Source: Sipunculus nudus
Lineage: Eukaryota > Annelida > Sipuncula > Golfingiida > Sipunculidae
Assembly (NCBI GenBank): GCA_026874595.1
Contig: CM049306.1
Span: 11,991,019-12,055,018, forward strand
Direction: 5' to 3'
Length of the DNA: 64,000 bases
The translations under genes were made by a program, and so were the position numbers. The notes under the pieces are model-generated. The model worked only from the letters and a program-made list of their open reading frames with translations, searched no databases and was not told the origin of the DNA. This document shows, one piece after another, positions 1 to 13,207 of this stretch (positions are counted from its first letter, which is position 1; each line of letters begins with the position of its first letter).

Positions 1-436
1 GACCTAGAATCTTCATTTTTGTCATGCTAGGAGGCCCATGAAAAGTGTCTGTGGAAACCTGAAATTAGGTCTCTGTTACCCATATCCTTCAAGCTATAGG
101 ACTCTGAAGTACCCCTCAGAATAATGGAAAATTTGATACAAAAGCTGAAGTATCTGAACAACTGATGCAGAGATCACCATGATTCTTTGCATGGATATTG
201 ACCATTAAGTGTTTTTATTAGTTTCTGCAGACTGGTGGAGCCACGTGTATTTTTTTTAAAGTTTACGCATTTTTCTCTATTTTTGAGACATATAAATACA
301 GACACAATCTTGGTATGTTGGTTAATCTGTTTGATGCTACAGTTGAATGGGTATATACTACCATTCAGATGATAAAATTTCCTTTTGCAAATCTCTTCCT
401 AGTTAGCTGAGGGTCATGACCCATGGGTCACTTGTT
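1..436 (+). repeat. Family B repeat, 3' part, cut by window edge
   Basis: The first 430 bases match the inner part of the B copy at 11826-12060: the same 'gacctagaatcttc' opening, and phrases about 'ggtccatgaaaa' and 'gcatggatattga'. The copy ends in the family's 3' signature, the palindrome GACCCATGGGTC followed by ACTTGTT at about 419-436. The 5' end is outside the window. I see no gene here. Just after it, 'gtgtatgtccctgcttattt' is a scrap of family A. Confidence 0.7.
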
Positions 437-1029
437 GAATAGTGTATGTCCCTGCTTATTTGCTCAGCTGACTATAAGTCATCTGAGCTATAGTCGTGCT
501 CCATTGTCCGTCGTCTGTCCATCTGTCCTTCCGTCTGTCTGTTCATCCGTAGATGTGGCACATTTTGAAACCCTAAGACCTAGGAATCCAAAATTCGGCA
601 TAATGTTAGATGTCCCCAAGATCTCCTACAAAGATGAAAACTGGGTATTTGTGACTTTGTTCCTTTGAGAAATTAAGGAATAAACCTCAATTTTTTTATT
701 AAAAACCTATTTTCACACTTCAGGACTGCCTAATATCAAAACCACTCATCTGTTTTTCCTCATATTTACCATAAACATTCCTCTATATAGTTCCTATGTA
801 CACGCAAGAAATTAGGTCTGTATTGTATAATTTAAAAAGTTATGGGCTCAAGCATAATGCAATTAGAAAAATCAGGAAAGATATTTGATCACTTAACACA
901 AAACATGTTAAAGCTAAGGACTTTTTTTCCAGTAATATAACTTTAATTAATCAAAATGAAATTGTATACCCAAAATTAGATCAAAATCTTTAAAAATTTT
1001 TAAAATATTAGCAAAAATAAAAAATTTTC

Positions 1030-4000
1030 CAAAAAAATATATCTGATTATGTTTATTTTTTTTCTAACTGCATTTTCTTAGATTTTATAGGGAAAAAGCT
1101 AGAAAAGCTTTAAAATCTTCTTCTCCGAAACTGTCCAGCCAAATTGTCCAATATTTTACAGAAATGATCCCTGGAACAATCTTTCTCAATTTTGTTCGAA
1201 TGGTTCCAGTTCGGAGATTTTTGGCTGAGTTACAGGAGGTTGAACTTTGTTAACTGTGCAAAAAAACATATTAAAATTTAAATCTCAGAAACAGCTGGAG
1301 CTATCATCACCAAATTTTATGCCAATGTTGGTGACATAGGTCATATTTGAAATTGAGGTATTGGTGGCGCCACCTGCATCGGCCTTTTAGGTACAGGGTC
1401 GACAGTGCCTGTATCACACTGAGGGCTACAAAAAACTTCTTCTCTGAAACCATATGGCAAAAATCTTTAATATCGCACAGAAATGATCCTAGGGTAGTGC
1501 TTTCTGAATTTTGTTCAAATGGTCTCTTTTCAGTGACTTTTGGCTAAGTTATGGGAAGCTGAATTTAATCATATGCCATAAAAGCCCATTTTAGCTCAGT
1601 GGCTACAAAGATCTTCTTCTCAAAAACCACCAGGCCAAATTCTTAAATCTTGCACATTGATTATCCTCAGATGTTGATAATTTAAGTTTGTTCAAATGGT
1701 TTTGGTTCAGTGCTTTTTGGCTGAGTTACGGAAAGCTGAACTTAGCCAGTTTGCTGTATCTTCCTATATGAGTTATAAACCTGCGAAACGTTTTTCGCTT
1801 AATGCCACTGAAGCCAGTTTGTTAAATATTTTACAAGAATAATTCCTACCATAATTCTTATAATAATTGTCATTAATGGTTCCACATGAATGATTTTTGG
1901 CTGAATTATGAAGATTGAATTGAGTCATTTTACCATATATGTTAGCTGTGTTATGCTGTTACATCTAGCCTGGCACCAGTTTATCAGCATCTATTACATC
2001 ATGCCACTAGACATTTAGATTACAGGTTATCTTTAGTTAATATTGACAAGAAAGTTTTTTTTAAAAGCTTTTAAAAATTTTAAATTTATGATTTAAGTTA
2101 TTCATCATACCAGGCAATGTTACAATCAAGGATATTCAACTCTCTGTGGCTATATGAAGACAACTGAACGTGGATTATAAATTATTGGTATCCCTGCTCA
2201 ACTTAATTCAAGAATTTGCCATCAGTGAGATATATCTGTATTTTAATTTTGCATTCAGTATGCATCCGTAATAATTTTACATATATTCCTGATTTCTTTT
2301 TTATAAAAAGTCAGCTGAAAAGCATTTTGTATTGGAAAAATAAATTTCAAAGTTATTTCAAGTAGGGACCACTTTTGTGTACAGATGGCAGCACTTGGTT
2401 TACCATTGGCAGATTGCCAGTGCCTTGATGTTGGCCATTAGCCAAGATGATGTCAGCTCTATAAATAATTTTGGCACAGTGCCAGGATTGAAAGAACTGC
2501 AGCCAGGTATAGGTCAAGAGTTCACTCAGTGCAGTAGCTGCATTCTATTTATAGCTTTGGCTCACTGCATCATATTTGGTACCAAAGTTCAGCCTAAAGC
2601 TATTTATAGCTTTGGCAGACTGCCAACTTTGTCAGATTATGCAACAGGTCAAGAGTTCACTCAGTGCAGCCAGGTACAGGTCAAAAGTTCACTCAGTCTA
2701 CCCAGGTGCAGGTCAAGAGTTCACTCAGTGCAGTAGCTTGAGGCAGCAATTTGTCAGAGGTCACTCGGGGGGGAACTGCCTTACTAACCTAAGCCTTGTC
2801 AGCCCAGTGCATCAAACTCTTGGGAAGTTTGATGTATTGGACTGATATTTTGACCTGTCTATGTGTCTTTGATGGTATTCTCATAAGACATGTTGGTATT
2901 CTTATAAGACAGGTGGTGCCACCTACATTGACTTTTGCAGTGTATGCGCCTGCTTATTTCTACAGAGGAATTGATACATCAGCCTAAAATTTGGCTTGTT
3001 TATACATATCGGGTAGCTTTATAGTGTACAAGGCTGGTGGCGCCACCTACATTAATTTTTGCACAGTGTATGTCCCTGCTTATTTCACAGGAGGGGTTTG
3101 AAATATCAATCTGACATTTGGCATATTTATATATCTCTTCGTTGTATATAAGAACTGGTGGTCCCAGCTACAATCATTATATCCGCCAAAACAGAGTTTT
3201 GCGGATACTATGATTTCAGTCAGACGCTGATGCTGCCGCCATCGCTGCATAGGTTTCCAGAGAACTTCTTTATAACCACTGAGCAGAATTTTTTAAAATT
3301 ATTATCAGTCACATGTGAACTGGTGCACCCTCATTTTTCATTGACCTCTGACCTTTCCACTCTGCCCTGCATCCATTTGTGCGTCTGTTTCCACACATAA
3401 ACCTACATATCTCCAGAACCGTTTGACCAATAAGGCTAAAGATTTTGCACAAATGTAGCCCTTGGAAAGCTTTATAACATACACTAAAAATGGTGGCGCC
3501 ACCTGCAACCATTTTTGCACAGCTTTCATCTGTTCATCTGCCTTGGGATAAAAACACTCATATCTCTGCATTCGTTGGACTTATCCATCTGAAATTTTGC
3601 ATGTGTTTACATCCTGGACAGTTTTCTAGATTTTATGACAGGTGGCGCCACCTACATTCACGTTTAAGCTGCAGACATCCAATCTCATATCTCGGGAACC
3701 GTTTGACAAGTTGGGCCAAAATTTTGCATGTGTTTAGATCTCTCATAGCTCTTTATCATACGCAAACTGGTGGTGCCACATGCAACCATCTTGCACAGCG
3801 TCTATCTGTTCATCTGCCTTGGGATAAAATCACTCATATCTTGGCAGTGGTTTGACTTATCCACCTGATATTTTGCAGGTTTATACATCCTCGACAGCTT
3901 TCTTGATTTTTTTACAGGTGGCACCACCTACATTCAAATTTATGCTGCAGACATCCAAGCTCATATCTCAGGAACCATTTGACTGATTGGGCAAAACTTT

Positions 4001-4829
4001 TGCATGTTTATAGATCTCATATAGCTCTTTATCATACGCAAAAGCGGTGGCGCCACCCGCAATCATTTTTGCACAGCGTCCATCTGTTTGTTTGCCGTGG
4101 GATATAATCACTCATAATAGGCAGTGGTTTGACATATCTGCCTAAAATTTTGCAGGTTTATACATCTTGGATAGCTTTCTGGATTTTGTGGCAGGTGGCG
4201 CCACCTACATTTATGTATACGCTGCAGACATGCAGGCTTATACCTCAGGACTGGTTTGACATATCCCCCTGAAATTTTGCATATGTGTAGATCTCACATA
4301 ACTCTTAATCATACACAAAATTGGTGGGGCCACCTGCCACCAGCCACCATTTTTGCACAGTGTCCATCTGTTTGTCTGCCGTGGGCTAAAATCACTCATA
4401 TCTCAGTAGTGGTTTGACTTATCTGCCTAAAATTTTGCATGTTTATACATCTTGGACAGCTTTCTGGATTTTGTGGTAGGTGGCACACATACACATTTCG
4501 GCTGCAGACATCCAGGCTATTATGCAACACACCTCACTCTATTTCCCCTTGCCACTCAATCCATGCCTCACTTCACCTTTCCCACTCTGATTTTGGAGGA
4601 TACACATAGTCACTTGTTGACTACCCATATTCAAGTTTTTGTGTTGTGTGCACCCATGCCAGAATTGCAGCAGTGATGTTTGTTTAATTGTTTCTTGTTC
4701 TAAGTGTTTAGTTCTTGCATTGTTCATATACATGTTACACATGTTCTTGAAAAGTAATGGTCCAGCATTGAAGCATTATACCTGGTGTAATCTCATTGCA
4801 CAGGTTCGCATTAGGCCTGTAGGTCTTGT
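1030..4829 (+). mobile_element. Family A element, copy A1, 5'-truncated, with 277-bp tandem array
   Basis: From about 1030 the sequence aligns by eye with the complete copy at 20897-23648 (for example 'gattttatagggaaaaagct' and 'aaatgatcctagggtag'). The copy ends at 4803-4829 with 'ggttcgcattaggcctgtag' and 'gccttgt'. It lacks the 5' start AGCGAACCTGTGAGC. A minisatellite of 32-33 bp on 'ggtcaa(g/a)agttcactcag' lies at 2510-2740. From 3480 to 4490 there is a tandem array of 277-bp units with palindromic GGTGGCGCCACC boxes. A GC-rich module at about 3178-3300 ('tgccgccatcgc') is also in copy A5 but missing from A4. It has no coding capacity. Confidence 0.7.
3492..4490 (+). repeat. 277-bp tandem repeat with palindromic GGTGGCGCCACC boxes
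   Basis: Boxes of the type followed by 'tgcaaccatttttgcacagc' start at 3492, 3769, 4046 and 4323, exactly 277 bp apart. Boxes of the other type, followed by 'tacattca', start at 3641, 3917 and 4194, at 276 and 277 bp. Each unit is therefore two half-units of about 149 and 128 bp, each opening with the 12-bp palindrome or a one- or two-base variant. There are about 3.6 units. It lies inside element A1. Confidence 0.85.
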
Positions 4830-5925
4830 ATATCATATATAACAGCTGAGCGCCGTGACCCATGGGTCCCTTGTTTCCTGTAAGTACTGTGGATTTAATT
4901 TTCACAGCAAATACACATAAGGATTTGATCTGTTAAAATCTGAAATTTGAAAATAAAAGCTGTAAAATAGGCTATACTTATTGACTTTTTGGAGGCTCTT
5001 GATGTATTCCCTTACAATAAGTTACATTGTAAAGCAGTCCACTTAGGTCACTGTAGGTCATTCAGTGCAGCTCTCTATGCTCCCCAGGCTGTTGTTATAT
5101 AATCCCATCACTAGAGCAAGCCCTCTCCCCACTGAATTGAGCTTGATCAGGCTGTCTGCAGTTAATTCCACAGGGAGCCTTTTTCTCTCCCCCTCCCCCC
5201 CCCCCACCCCATTCTGTTGACAGACCTGTACTATGAACTAGATGAATCTTATAATTAACATTTTTTTTTAGCAACTAGCAGTAACAACAGAGACCCCTCC
5301 CCCACCCACCCCTTCAATACACAGGACTAATAAACAAGATGAATATTATAATTTTAATGTTAAATAAATTCTTTTTGTTGAGACTGGGACAATTATGATT
5401 TTGATTTTTTTAAAGAAAAATGTTCAGGAATTTAATTCTAATATTCAAATGTGATAAAATATTAGGATCTAATGTAAGTGCTAACTGACAAGATTTAAGA
5501 AGATAAAAATACTTTGTAACATTTCATTCATATCTCTTAATGTTGGTGGGGCCTAGGTGTGAATAACACTGTTTACTAAGTATTAAAATTAGTAATATTG
5601 TCAAACTTTGGTGGATTAATTTTTAACTCATATGGCCATATATTTAATTTTTGAAAACTTAATTACCTTCACACATTATTTGTTTATGAAATGTTACTTT
5701 TATATAACACTTACCATAGGCGCATTCTTTCCCTTGGTGCATCACTAAATGGTTTAGCTCATGTCTATTATTCTATAATTTACAGTTTCATTTTAGCAGG
5801 GCCATTTTCTCATAACTTTTCAAATGATAATGTACGTGAAAAACCAAAAGAAATAAAAATATTTTGCAGTTACTAATATTTTTCCAAAATTCAGCTGAGC
5901 CATGTGACCCATAGGTCCTTTGTTT

Positions 5926-6698
5926 TTCAGCAGGGATTTTATATATCATCCTTAAATTGGGCATTTTTATATATCTGGAATAGCTTTGTCATATATAAGA
6001 CTTGTTGCACCACCTACAATTGTTTAGGGTTTCATATGACTGCGCGTGCACATAGCTAAAGAGTGATTTGAAGGATCTGCCTGAAATTTTACATCACCAA
6101 ACATCTTTGATGGCTGTCTCATACACAAGACTAGTGGCCCCACCTACAATCATTATGTGGTATGTACATCCATGCCAGTATTTCACGACACTAATATAAC
6201 CTAATGTTCTGCACTCACGACATGTGAAAGGGGTATTTGGACATTATATCTACCTATTCTAATGGTATGAAAGTTGTAAACTGACCAAGTAATGCATTGT
6301 CTAAAGTGCCTGTTTTGTCCTGCACGGTTTAATGTTTTTTTCCCAAGCACAATACTTCTCTAGTTCAAAATGGCGGAGTTTATGGTAAATGCCAATAATC
6401 CTGTCGTACACGTTGTTCCGGTTTGAGCAAACAAGCTGCAAAGTCTCAGCAAATATGTCAGAGACATGGTTTTCTGTTTGAGTTAAATAAGACACCTTTG
6501 ATAGGTACGTTTATTTCTCACAACAAGTCAAAATGATCTTTTAAAAGTTTAGAAATTGCATTGTACATGTGCATCTTACCATGTTCTTGAAAAATAATCA
6601 AGTAATTTTCAAATAATGGTCAAGCATGTTATCATGGAAGTATTATACCTGATGTATATCCCAATGAACAGGTAAACATTAGGCCTGTAGGCCTTGTA
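5926..6698 (+). repeat. Family A 3' fragment (A7)
   Basis: This segment matches the last 0.8 kb of family A ('gggcatttttatatatct', 'ccacctacaat', 'ccatgccag'). It ends with 'acattaggcctgtaggcctt' at about 6677-6696. It follows directly on the 3' end of B1. No gene is seen. Confidence 0.6.
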
Positions 6699-9254
6699 TA
6701 ATATATATTTGATTAGGTTCACAACAATGAAGAATAGAATATTTGGTGTGTTATTACACAAATGATACTAAACCGTTTCTCAAGGTGTTTATGGAATTTA
6801 TGCAATTGCACACATTCCGGTACAAGGTTATTAAATCAGGATTCATCATTCATGCAGTTATACTCAAAGCAGAGTGCAAATGGGGGTCAGCTAGAAATGA
6901 CCCATTCTTATTCATATTCACGCATGAAAAATATCAAAGATAAATAGAATACACACATTAATTATTCTGGCAAACTTTACCAAATTGCCCAGTTTCTATG
7001 TACTAATTATAAGGGCAAATAAATAAAAGGTATGGTACGTTCTCAGGCACTGCCTGTGTAAATTTTAATCCCCCACATCAACATTTTTTATTTTGATTTT
7101 CAATTTAAACTTACCAATTTTGAGTTTCAGTCCCTCAGACATTTTCTTTCAAGAAGATAAATAATACAACTTTGATTAAATTTCTTTTGTTATATAGCAC
7201 TTTTACTTGTTTTGAAAAAAAACTGTTATTGTCATGTTTTTCCCTGATCATATGACATTTTTATAGAAACATACAAATTTTTTTTTAAATTGGCCCTCCC
7301 ACATTGATTTCTGAAATAATTGCCTGCGAACCAAACTTTAAATGTTTTTTTGCCTAAGAGATTTATACAGCTCTGCTTCAGATTATTGACTGCTAGTTAA
7401 TTACTTACTGCCAGAAATCAGTTGAGGATGTTCAATTGTAAAGTGAATCTGATTCCTTATCAAACTGGTCTTAGCCTAAAATTTAAAAAAAAACAGGACC
7501 CATGTAAAGGCATTATTTGATGCAAGTATGTTTAGGACCACATAAATTGACATCACTGTGCAAGGATATTTATGGGCTGCATACAATACCTGACGGGCCA
7601 CATGCTTGAAGTGGGCCATAGTTTGCCCACCTTTGATTTAATCAGTATTAAGTACCAGTACCTTGTATTGTTCCAGGTCTCATATTTTTTATGTTCATGT
7701 AAAGCAGGTTTATTATTTATGATAACTGTTTGAGATTTGTTGATATTTTGCTCCAAGTTTATTATTGATGACAGGCATTTATCTCATAATACGTGAGCAA
7801 GATACTTGCAGTCATAGAGAGAGTATAATTGTTATATCCAGACAGATCAATAAACACTCAGTAATTTCCTGACAGGTAGACCCGCTAAGACAACCATCCC
7901 AACTGTATCATTTGTCTGAGTCCAGTCTGCAGATTCTACAACCATGAATATCACCGACCCAATCAAGATTTACATCAACCAATTACATATTAGACAGATG
8001 GATTCTGCAATCTGAGTAGCTATGTTTATGTCATTGAATCAGAATCTGCAGGGAGCTGCAGTCTTCTGTTGTCATCTTGAGTTCCATACCTTTAAGTTTA
8101 CAGAACATTGCAGAGTTCAAATGTACATTAGTTTAAATGACATGTCTCAAAGAAATCAGGCATGGCTATTGAACAGACACCACTAGCAAGACAATTGTTT
8201 TACATATTTGCATATTTACCATTATTTTGTTAACATTAGGGATCTACAGGCTAAAAAGATAACATGTATTAATGAATATTTAAATTATTTATCCCAATCT
8301 GTTAATGAAACCTTCTAATTTGCATGTATGCCACAAGTTTATCTGACATCTACATCTGTATATAAATGTTATTTCTGATAAAAGCTTGAGAATTTCCTCA
8401 CAAAGATTACATGCAAAACGATAACCTTTCTTTCAACTAGGATATATATATATATATATATATATCAGGGGTCATAATAATTTAATCATAATAACACCTT
8501 TCACATGTCTCAGACAGGCAAACGTGCACCAAAAGGCATTTTCTGTTTTGTGCCAATCCATTGGAAAGGTGAACACCTAGATGTTTTCTACATTAGTGCT
8601 AATAAGTACTAACAAACATGACACCAAAAAAAAAAAATATTTTACAGGTGCATGTCTTCCCATCAACTCCATATTTCCTATATTTTCCTATATAATGAAC
8701 AATAATTTCCTATACTTTCAGGCATTTAGCCTTTCATCTACTATATGTTTGTGTTTTTTACAGCACAATCCTTTTTCTGATAAAACTGTGTTGCTTTTGA
8801 AAACATCCAGTTCTTTTTGCATGCAAATGTAAGATGGCTGAAACAGGTTTACACTTAGTGATGTGTGCCTGAAAGTTTGATATAATTATAGAACAGGAAG
8901 GCATTTTTTCTCTGTGGAAAGGCGAGCCTGTGCCATGCCTTTCCTTTGAAAAGGTGGCAGTGTCAAAGTTCATGTATTTCAGATTGTAAGAACATCATCC
9001 ATACAAACACTGAATGTTTTGATTGTGTCTTATTTGCATACAGATTTGTTACTGAATTACACAAGCCATATGTCATGACCAATGAGTTATTTAATCATTA
9101 TATTTTGAACATAACACTGGCCATGGTTTTGAACAATGGTCCATTTGTTAAAAAGAAAGAAATTATTCCTGCAAATATTATACAATTATAAAGTCTAAGA
9201 ATCTTTTGGATTGAACCCCTACCCTGGTCAATAAAGTTTGTAAACAAAAGATTT
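6699..9254. other. AT-rich stretch without a recognisable gene
   Basis: I found no convincing exon on either strand and no end signature of the repeat families. It holds a (TA)n run at about 8443-8465 and several A or T homopolymers. An upstream exon of the FAS1 gene could lie here unnoticed: I looked for a GT/AG-bordered open frame with EGF-like cysteines or a FAS1 motif and saw none. Confidence 0.5.
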
Positions 9255-9393
9255 TTAGCGAACCTGTGAGCTTATGCAATGGTGTGGCATAGTCCATCAT
9301 CTGTACGTTAACCCATACTATCTTGAAAACGGCATTACGAAATTTTATGAAAAAAATTAGTCTTCTAAAAAACTCTATAGGATTTTGCTTATT

Positions 9394-11036
9394 AGGGCCC
9401 CGCTTGAAAAGCGGTGCACTATAGTGATCGACCTGTCCATCTGTCTGTCCAGCTGTCCGTCCGTCCGTCCTTCCACAAATTCTTTTCCGGATGATAACTC
9501 CAGTTAGGATTGACAGATTGAGTTCAAACCTAAAATATGTATTAACCATCAATAATTGAAGATCCCTATCGATTTTGGTGTCAGGAGGTCAAAGGTCAAA
9601 AAATTTATTCACAGTTTAGTGTTTAATTTTAGGTCCCTCTTTCAGCAGGGCAGTAATCATAATTGTAACCATAATTGTTTGTTCCACCTTAACAGTAGGA
9701 CAGGTCCTCATGTCAACAGCAATGAGGCCTGATATATGGTCATAGTTAGCCATTTTCCTGTAAGTTATGTGGTTAAAAACCATTACTGAACACATAGTAA
9801 AGTTGCGCTCTCGTAGCAAATATGCATGCAAAAGGACACACATTGTTAACACAATAACTCGTAAAAAATATTTCATATAAGGTCCCCAGACTCATGGCAG
9901 TGATGGACCTTTTGATGGGCTACATCATGTTTGAAGATGGGTGACCATGATGGATTTTCAAGGTCACAGAGGTGATAATGCTAAAATGATGTTAACCAAA
10001 TATCTTGCAAACAATTTGACTAACACTCACTGAACTTGCACCAGTAATGTTTGTTATGAAGGGCTAGGTCAAGTTCGAAGATGGATGACCTTGACAGAGG
10101 CGATAATTCTCAATTTATGTTAATGCAATAACTGGCAAAGAATTTGATGAACAATCAAATTCGTTTCTGCATTATAACTCCCCTAACATATGATGGATAG
10201 GATTAAAACATAATGTATCACCCATGGCCTAAAGGAGAAGCTTATTGATATTTGGGTCAGAAGGAAAAAAAAAGTAATACACAGTTTGGTGTTCAGTTGC
10301 TGGTGTCGCCTTCAGCAGGCCAGAAATGGATGAATCTTTTTTCGAGTCACTCGTGTACAGCGGCATTACATTTTCACAGCATATTTTGTACAGACAATTT
10401 GAAGATTCCCCAGAAAAGGATACACTGGCCCAACACACCACAGTGGCTCTCATTTAGACCATGTTTGGACAAATCTATCTCCACTTCCAACATCTCGAGG
10501 AATTTGGACCTATTATAGTGACCATCAACAAATTTACATTGATATTCATATGTAGCCATTCTACACAACACATCGCATCTGTAGACCCAAGCCCAAGAAC
10601 AGCTGAATCTCAGTTCAAGAGAATGACCATTTTATCACTACTAACCAGCAGCTGACTCTCTCCTAAACTACAAGGTTCATGTACAGACTCAAGCCTCACA
10701 TATAATAAGGCCAATTCAACATACAAATACTGGAAAAATGTTTGACACAGCCAAGTCAAGATTTCAACCAAGAATAATTGGCACAGGTAATACACAAATA
10801 CAGAAACTAAAAATGCATGCAGTTCTTTTATATCATTATTTTGATAGCTTTGAACATTTTCACTTTACCATATCTTTCCTTTCAGTTTATACATGTCAGC
10901 TGTTCCTTGCAGGTTCTTTAATTTTCAAATATCACTCTATCAGCCCATGCTTCCAAAGTACACCAAATTCACAGTACTTCAGTTTATAATGACTGCATCT
11001 TTTGCGGAGCCCTTCATGACCTGTCAGTTTTCTAGT
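9394..11036 (+). mobile_element. Family D non-autonomous element nested in A2
   Basis: The left end is AGGGCCCCGCTTGAAAAGCG with an immediate hairpin (CCGCTTGAAAAGCGG), then a run of GTCC/GTCT words. The right end is 'TTTTGCGGAGCCC' followed by 'ttctagta' at 11010-11037. GGGCCCCGC on the left and GCGGAGCCC on the right are inverted copies with one mismatch. The borders are set by comparison with the uninterrupted A4 copy around 21040-21055. Three overlapping open frames near 10230-10570 lie on both strands and resemble nothing I know, so I do not call them genes. Confidence 0.65.
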
Positions 11037-11767
11037 ATTTTATCTAACTGCATTTTATAGGGAAAAAGCAAAAAAAGCTTTAAAAATCTTCTTCTCTGAA
11101 ACTGTTTTGCCAAATTGTCCAATATTTCTCAGAAATGATTCCCGGAACAATCTTTCTCAAATTTGTTTGAATGGTTTAAGTTGGGTTATTTTTTGCAGAG
11201 TTACAGGAACTTGAACTTGGTCATCTGTCAAAAAAAGCATACTTAAATTACAATCTCAGAAAAGGCTGGAGCTATCATCACCAAATTTTATGTCAATGTT
11301 GGTCACATGAGTCGTATCTGAAATTGAGGTAAAGGTGGCGCGACCTGCATCCACCTTTATTGTAGGGGGTCTTCAGTGCCCGTATCATACTGACAGCTAC
11401 AAAAAACTTCTTCTCTGAAACCATATATGGCCAAATTGTTTAACATCGCACAGAAATGATCCTAGGGTAGTGCTTTCTGAAGTTTGTTCAAATGGTCTCA
11501 GTTCAGTGACTTTTGGCTGAGTTGTGGGAAGCTGAATTTAGCCATATGCTGTAACAGCCCATTTTAGCTCTCTTGCTACAAAGATCTTCTTCTCAAAAAC
11601 CACTGGGCCAAATTCTTAAATCTCACACATTAATTATCCTTAGATGTTGATAATTCAAGTTTGTTCAAATGGTTTTGGTTCAGGGATTTTTGGCTGAGTT
11701 ATGGGAAGCTTAACTTAGCCATTTTGCTGTATTTCCCCATATGACTTATAAACCTGTAAAACGTTTT

Positions 11768-13207
11768 TAAGCTCAGCTGACTGTAAGTTGTGGTCATCTG
11801 TTAACAGGGCACAAATTGTAACCGCTGGACCTAGAATCTTCTTACTTGACATCCTGTGAGGTCCATGAAAAATCTCCTTGGAAACCTGAAATAAGGTTCC
11901 TGTTACTCATATACTTTGAGCTATGGCAGTCCAAAGTACCCCAAAGAATAATGGCAAATTTCATAGAAAAGCTCAAGTATCTTAACAACTTATGCATTGA
12001 TCACCATGATTCTTTGCATGGATATTGATCATGGAGTGTTTCATCAGTTTCTCCAGACAGGTAGCGCCACCTGTATTTTTTTATGTAATGATTTTTTTAA
12101 CCTATTTTTTAGACCTTTAAAGTGCGGTTATCTGTAAACAGGGCACAAATCATATTGATTGGACTTAGAATCTTTCAACTTGACATCCTTGAAGGTCCAT
12201 GAAAAGACTCCAAGGAAACCTGAATTAGGTCTCTTTTACCCATACCTTTTGAGCTATTGCGCTCAAAAGTGCCCTCAAAACAATTAAAAGTTTTAAACAA
12301 AAGCAGTGCACAAATCATGACCATTGGACCTAGAATCTTCTGATTTTACATCTAGGGAGGTTCATAATAAGTCTCCTTGCAAACTTTAATTTTTAGGTGT
12401 ATATAACTCATATTTTCCAATTTATGCGGCATGTTTGAGGACCCCAGAAATAATGCAAAATACACACACATTGCGAGATTCCCCAGGAATTGGTGAATGG
12501 ATTGTACTAAAATTTGGTGTGCTTATGCGTCTTAATGAACTTAGGCTAACTTGCACGAATGATGGTGCCACCTCCATTATCTTAATTAGTTCCCTGTGCA
12601 AGGACATATTGTCAACATGTCAGTCTGCTGAGGGTCATGACCCATGGGTCACTTGTTTTCTCTGTTTTTGATACCTTAAAAGTTGCGGTCATCTGATAAC
12701 AGGGCACAGTCGTAACAACTGGACCTAGAATCTTCTATTTTGACAACCAGGGAGGTCCATGAAAAAGTCTTCTTGGAAACCTGAAATTAGGTCCTTGTTA
12801 CCCATATTCTCCAAGCTGTGGAGCTTATATGAACCCCCAGAATAATTGAAAATTTGATACCAAAGTAGGGCACAAATCATAACAATTTGACCTTAATCTT
12901 CTTACTTGACATCCTGAGAGTTCCTCAAAAGTTCTCCTCAGAAACTTAAATTGAGGTCACTGTGACCTACATTATCTGAGTTACAGGCCATATTTGAGTA
13001 CTCCAGAAATAATGCAAAATACACACAAATTGCTCAGGAACAGCTGGGTGGATTGTCATCAAATTTTATGTGCTTATGGGTGTTGATGAACTTCAACTAA
13101 TATGCATGAACTATGATGCCACCTATATTATCTTAATATGTTGCTGTGCAAGGACATATTGTCAACATGCCAGTCGGCTGAGCGTCATGACCCATGGGTC
13201 ACTTGTT
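11768..13207 (+). mobile_element. Family B copy (B4) nested in A2, built of repeated modules
   Basis: In copies A1, A4 and A5 the sequence 'acgtttttcgactgatgcc' (or a close variant) is continuous. Here 'acgttttt' is followed by 'aagctcagctgactgtaag' and 1.44 kb of B-type sequence ending GACCCATGGGTCACTTGTT, then 'gactgatgcc' resumes. Inside, the phrase '(g)cggt(t/c)atctg.taacagggcac' and the ending 'gacccatgggtcacttgtt' recur (endings near 12657 and 13207), so the copy holds two or three head-to-tail modules. Confidence 0.7.

Larger units (their letters stand above)
461..5925 (+). mobile_element. Family B element, copy B1, interrupted by family A
   Basis: The 5' end near 461 ('gctcagctgactataag', then 'tgagctatag' and a run of GTCC/GTCT words) matches the B copies at 29675 and 37957. 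The body resumes after the nested A copy at about 4873 with 'cctgtaag' and 'ttaattttcacagc', which matches 31672 onward in copy B2. The 3' end is 'attcagctgag...gacccataggtcctttgttt' at about 5889-5925. A second B-type 3' end (cagctgag...CCCATGGGTCCCTTGTT) lies just behind the nested A copy at 4842-4872. No protein is encoded. Its structure resembles a non-autonomous rolling-circle element of Helentron type, but that class is an inference. Confidence 0.6.

Noticed and set aside
5193-5208. Homopolymer C and G runs (also near 29578, 36890, 39978 and 52739) as structured elements
   Set aside because: They are simple homopolymer tracts without partner sequences; slippage or assembly uncertainty is likely.
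7900-8020. Possible small exon with an open frame of about 25 codons
   Set aside because: There is no donor site in frame and no similarity to FAS1 or EGF sequence; it ends in stops within the block.
10229-10571. Overlapping open frames of 65-88 codons on both strands
   Set aside because: They are inside non-autonomous element D, without motif, and with equal-length frames on both strands, as expected by chance.
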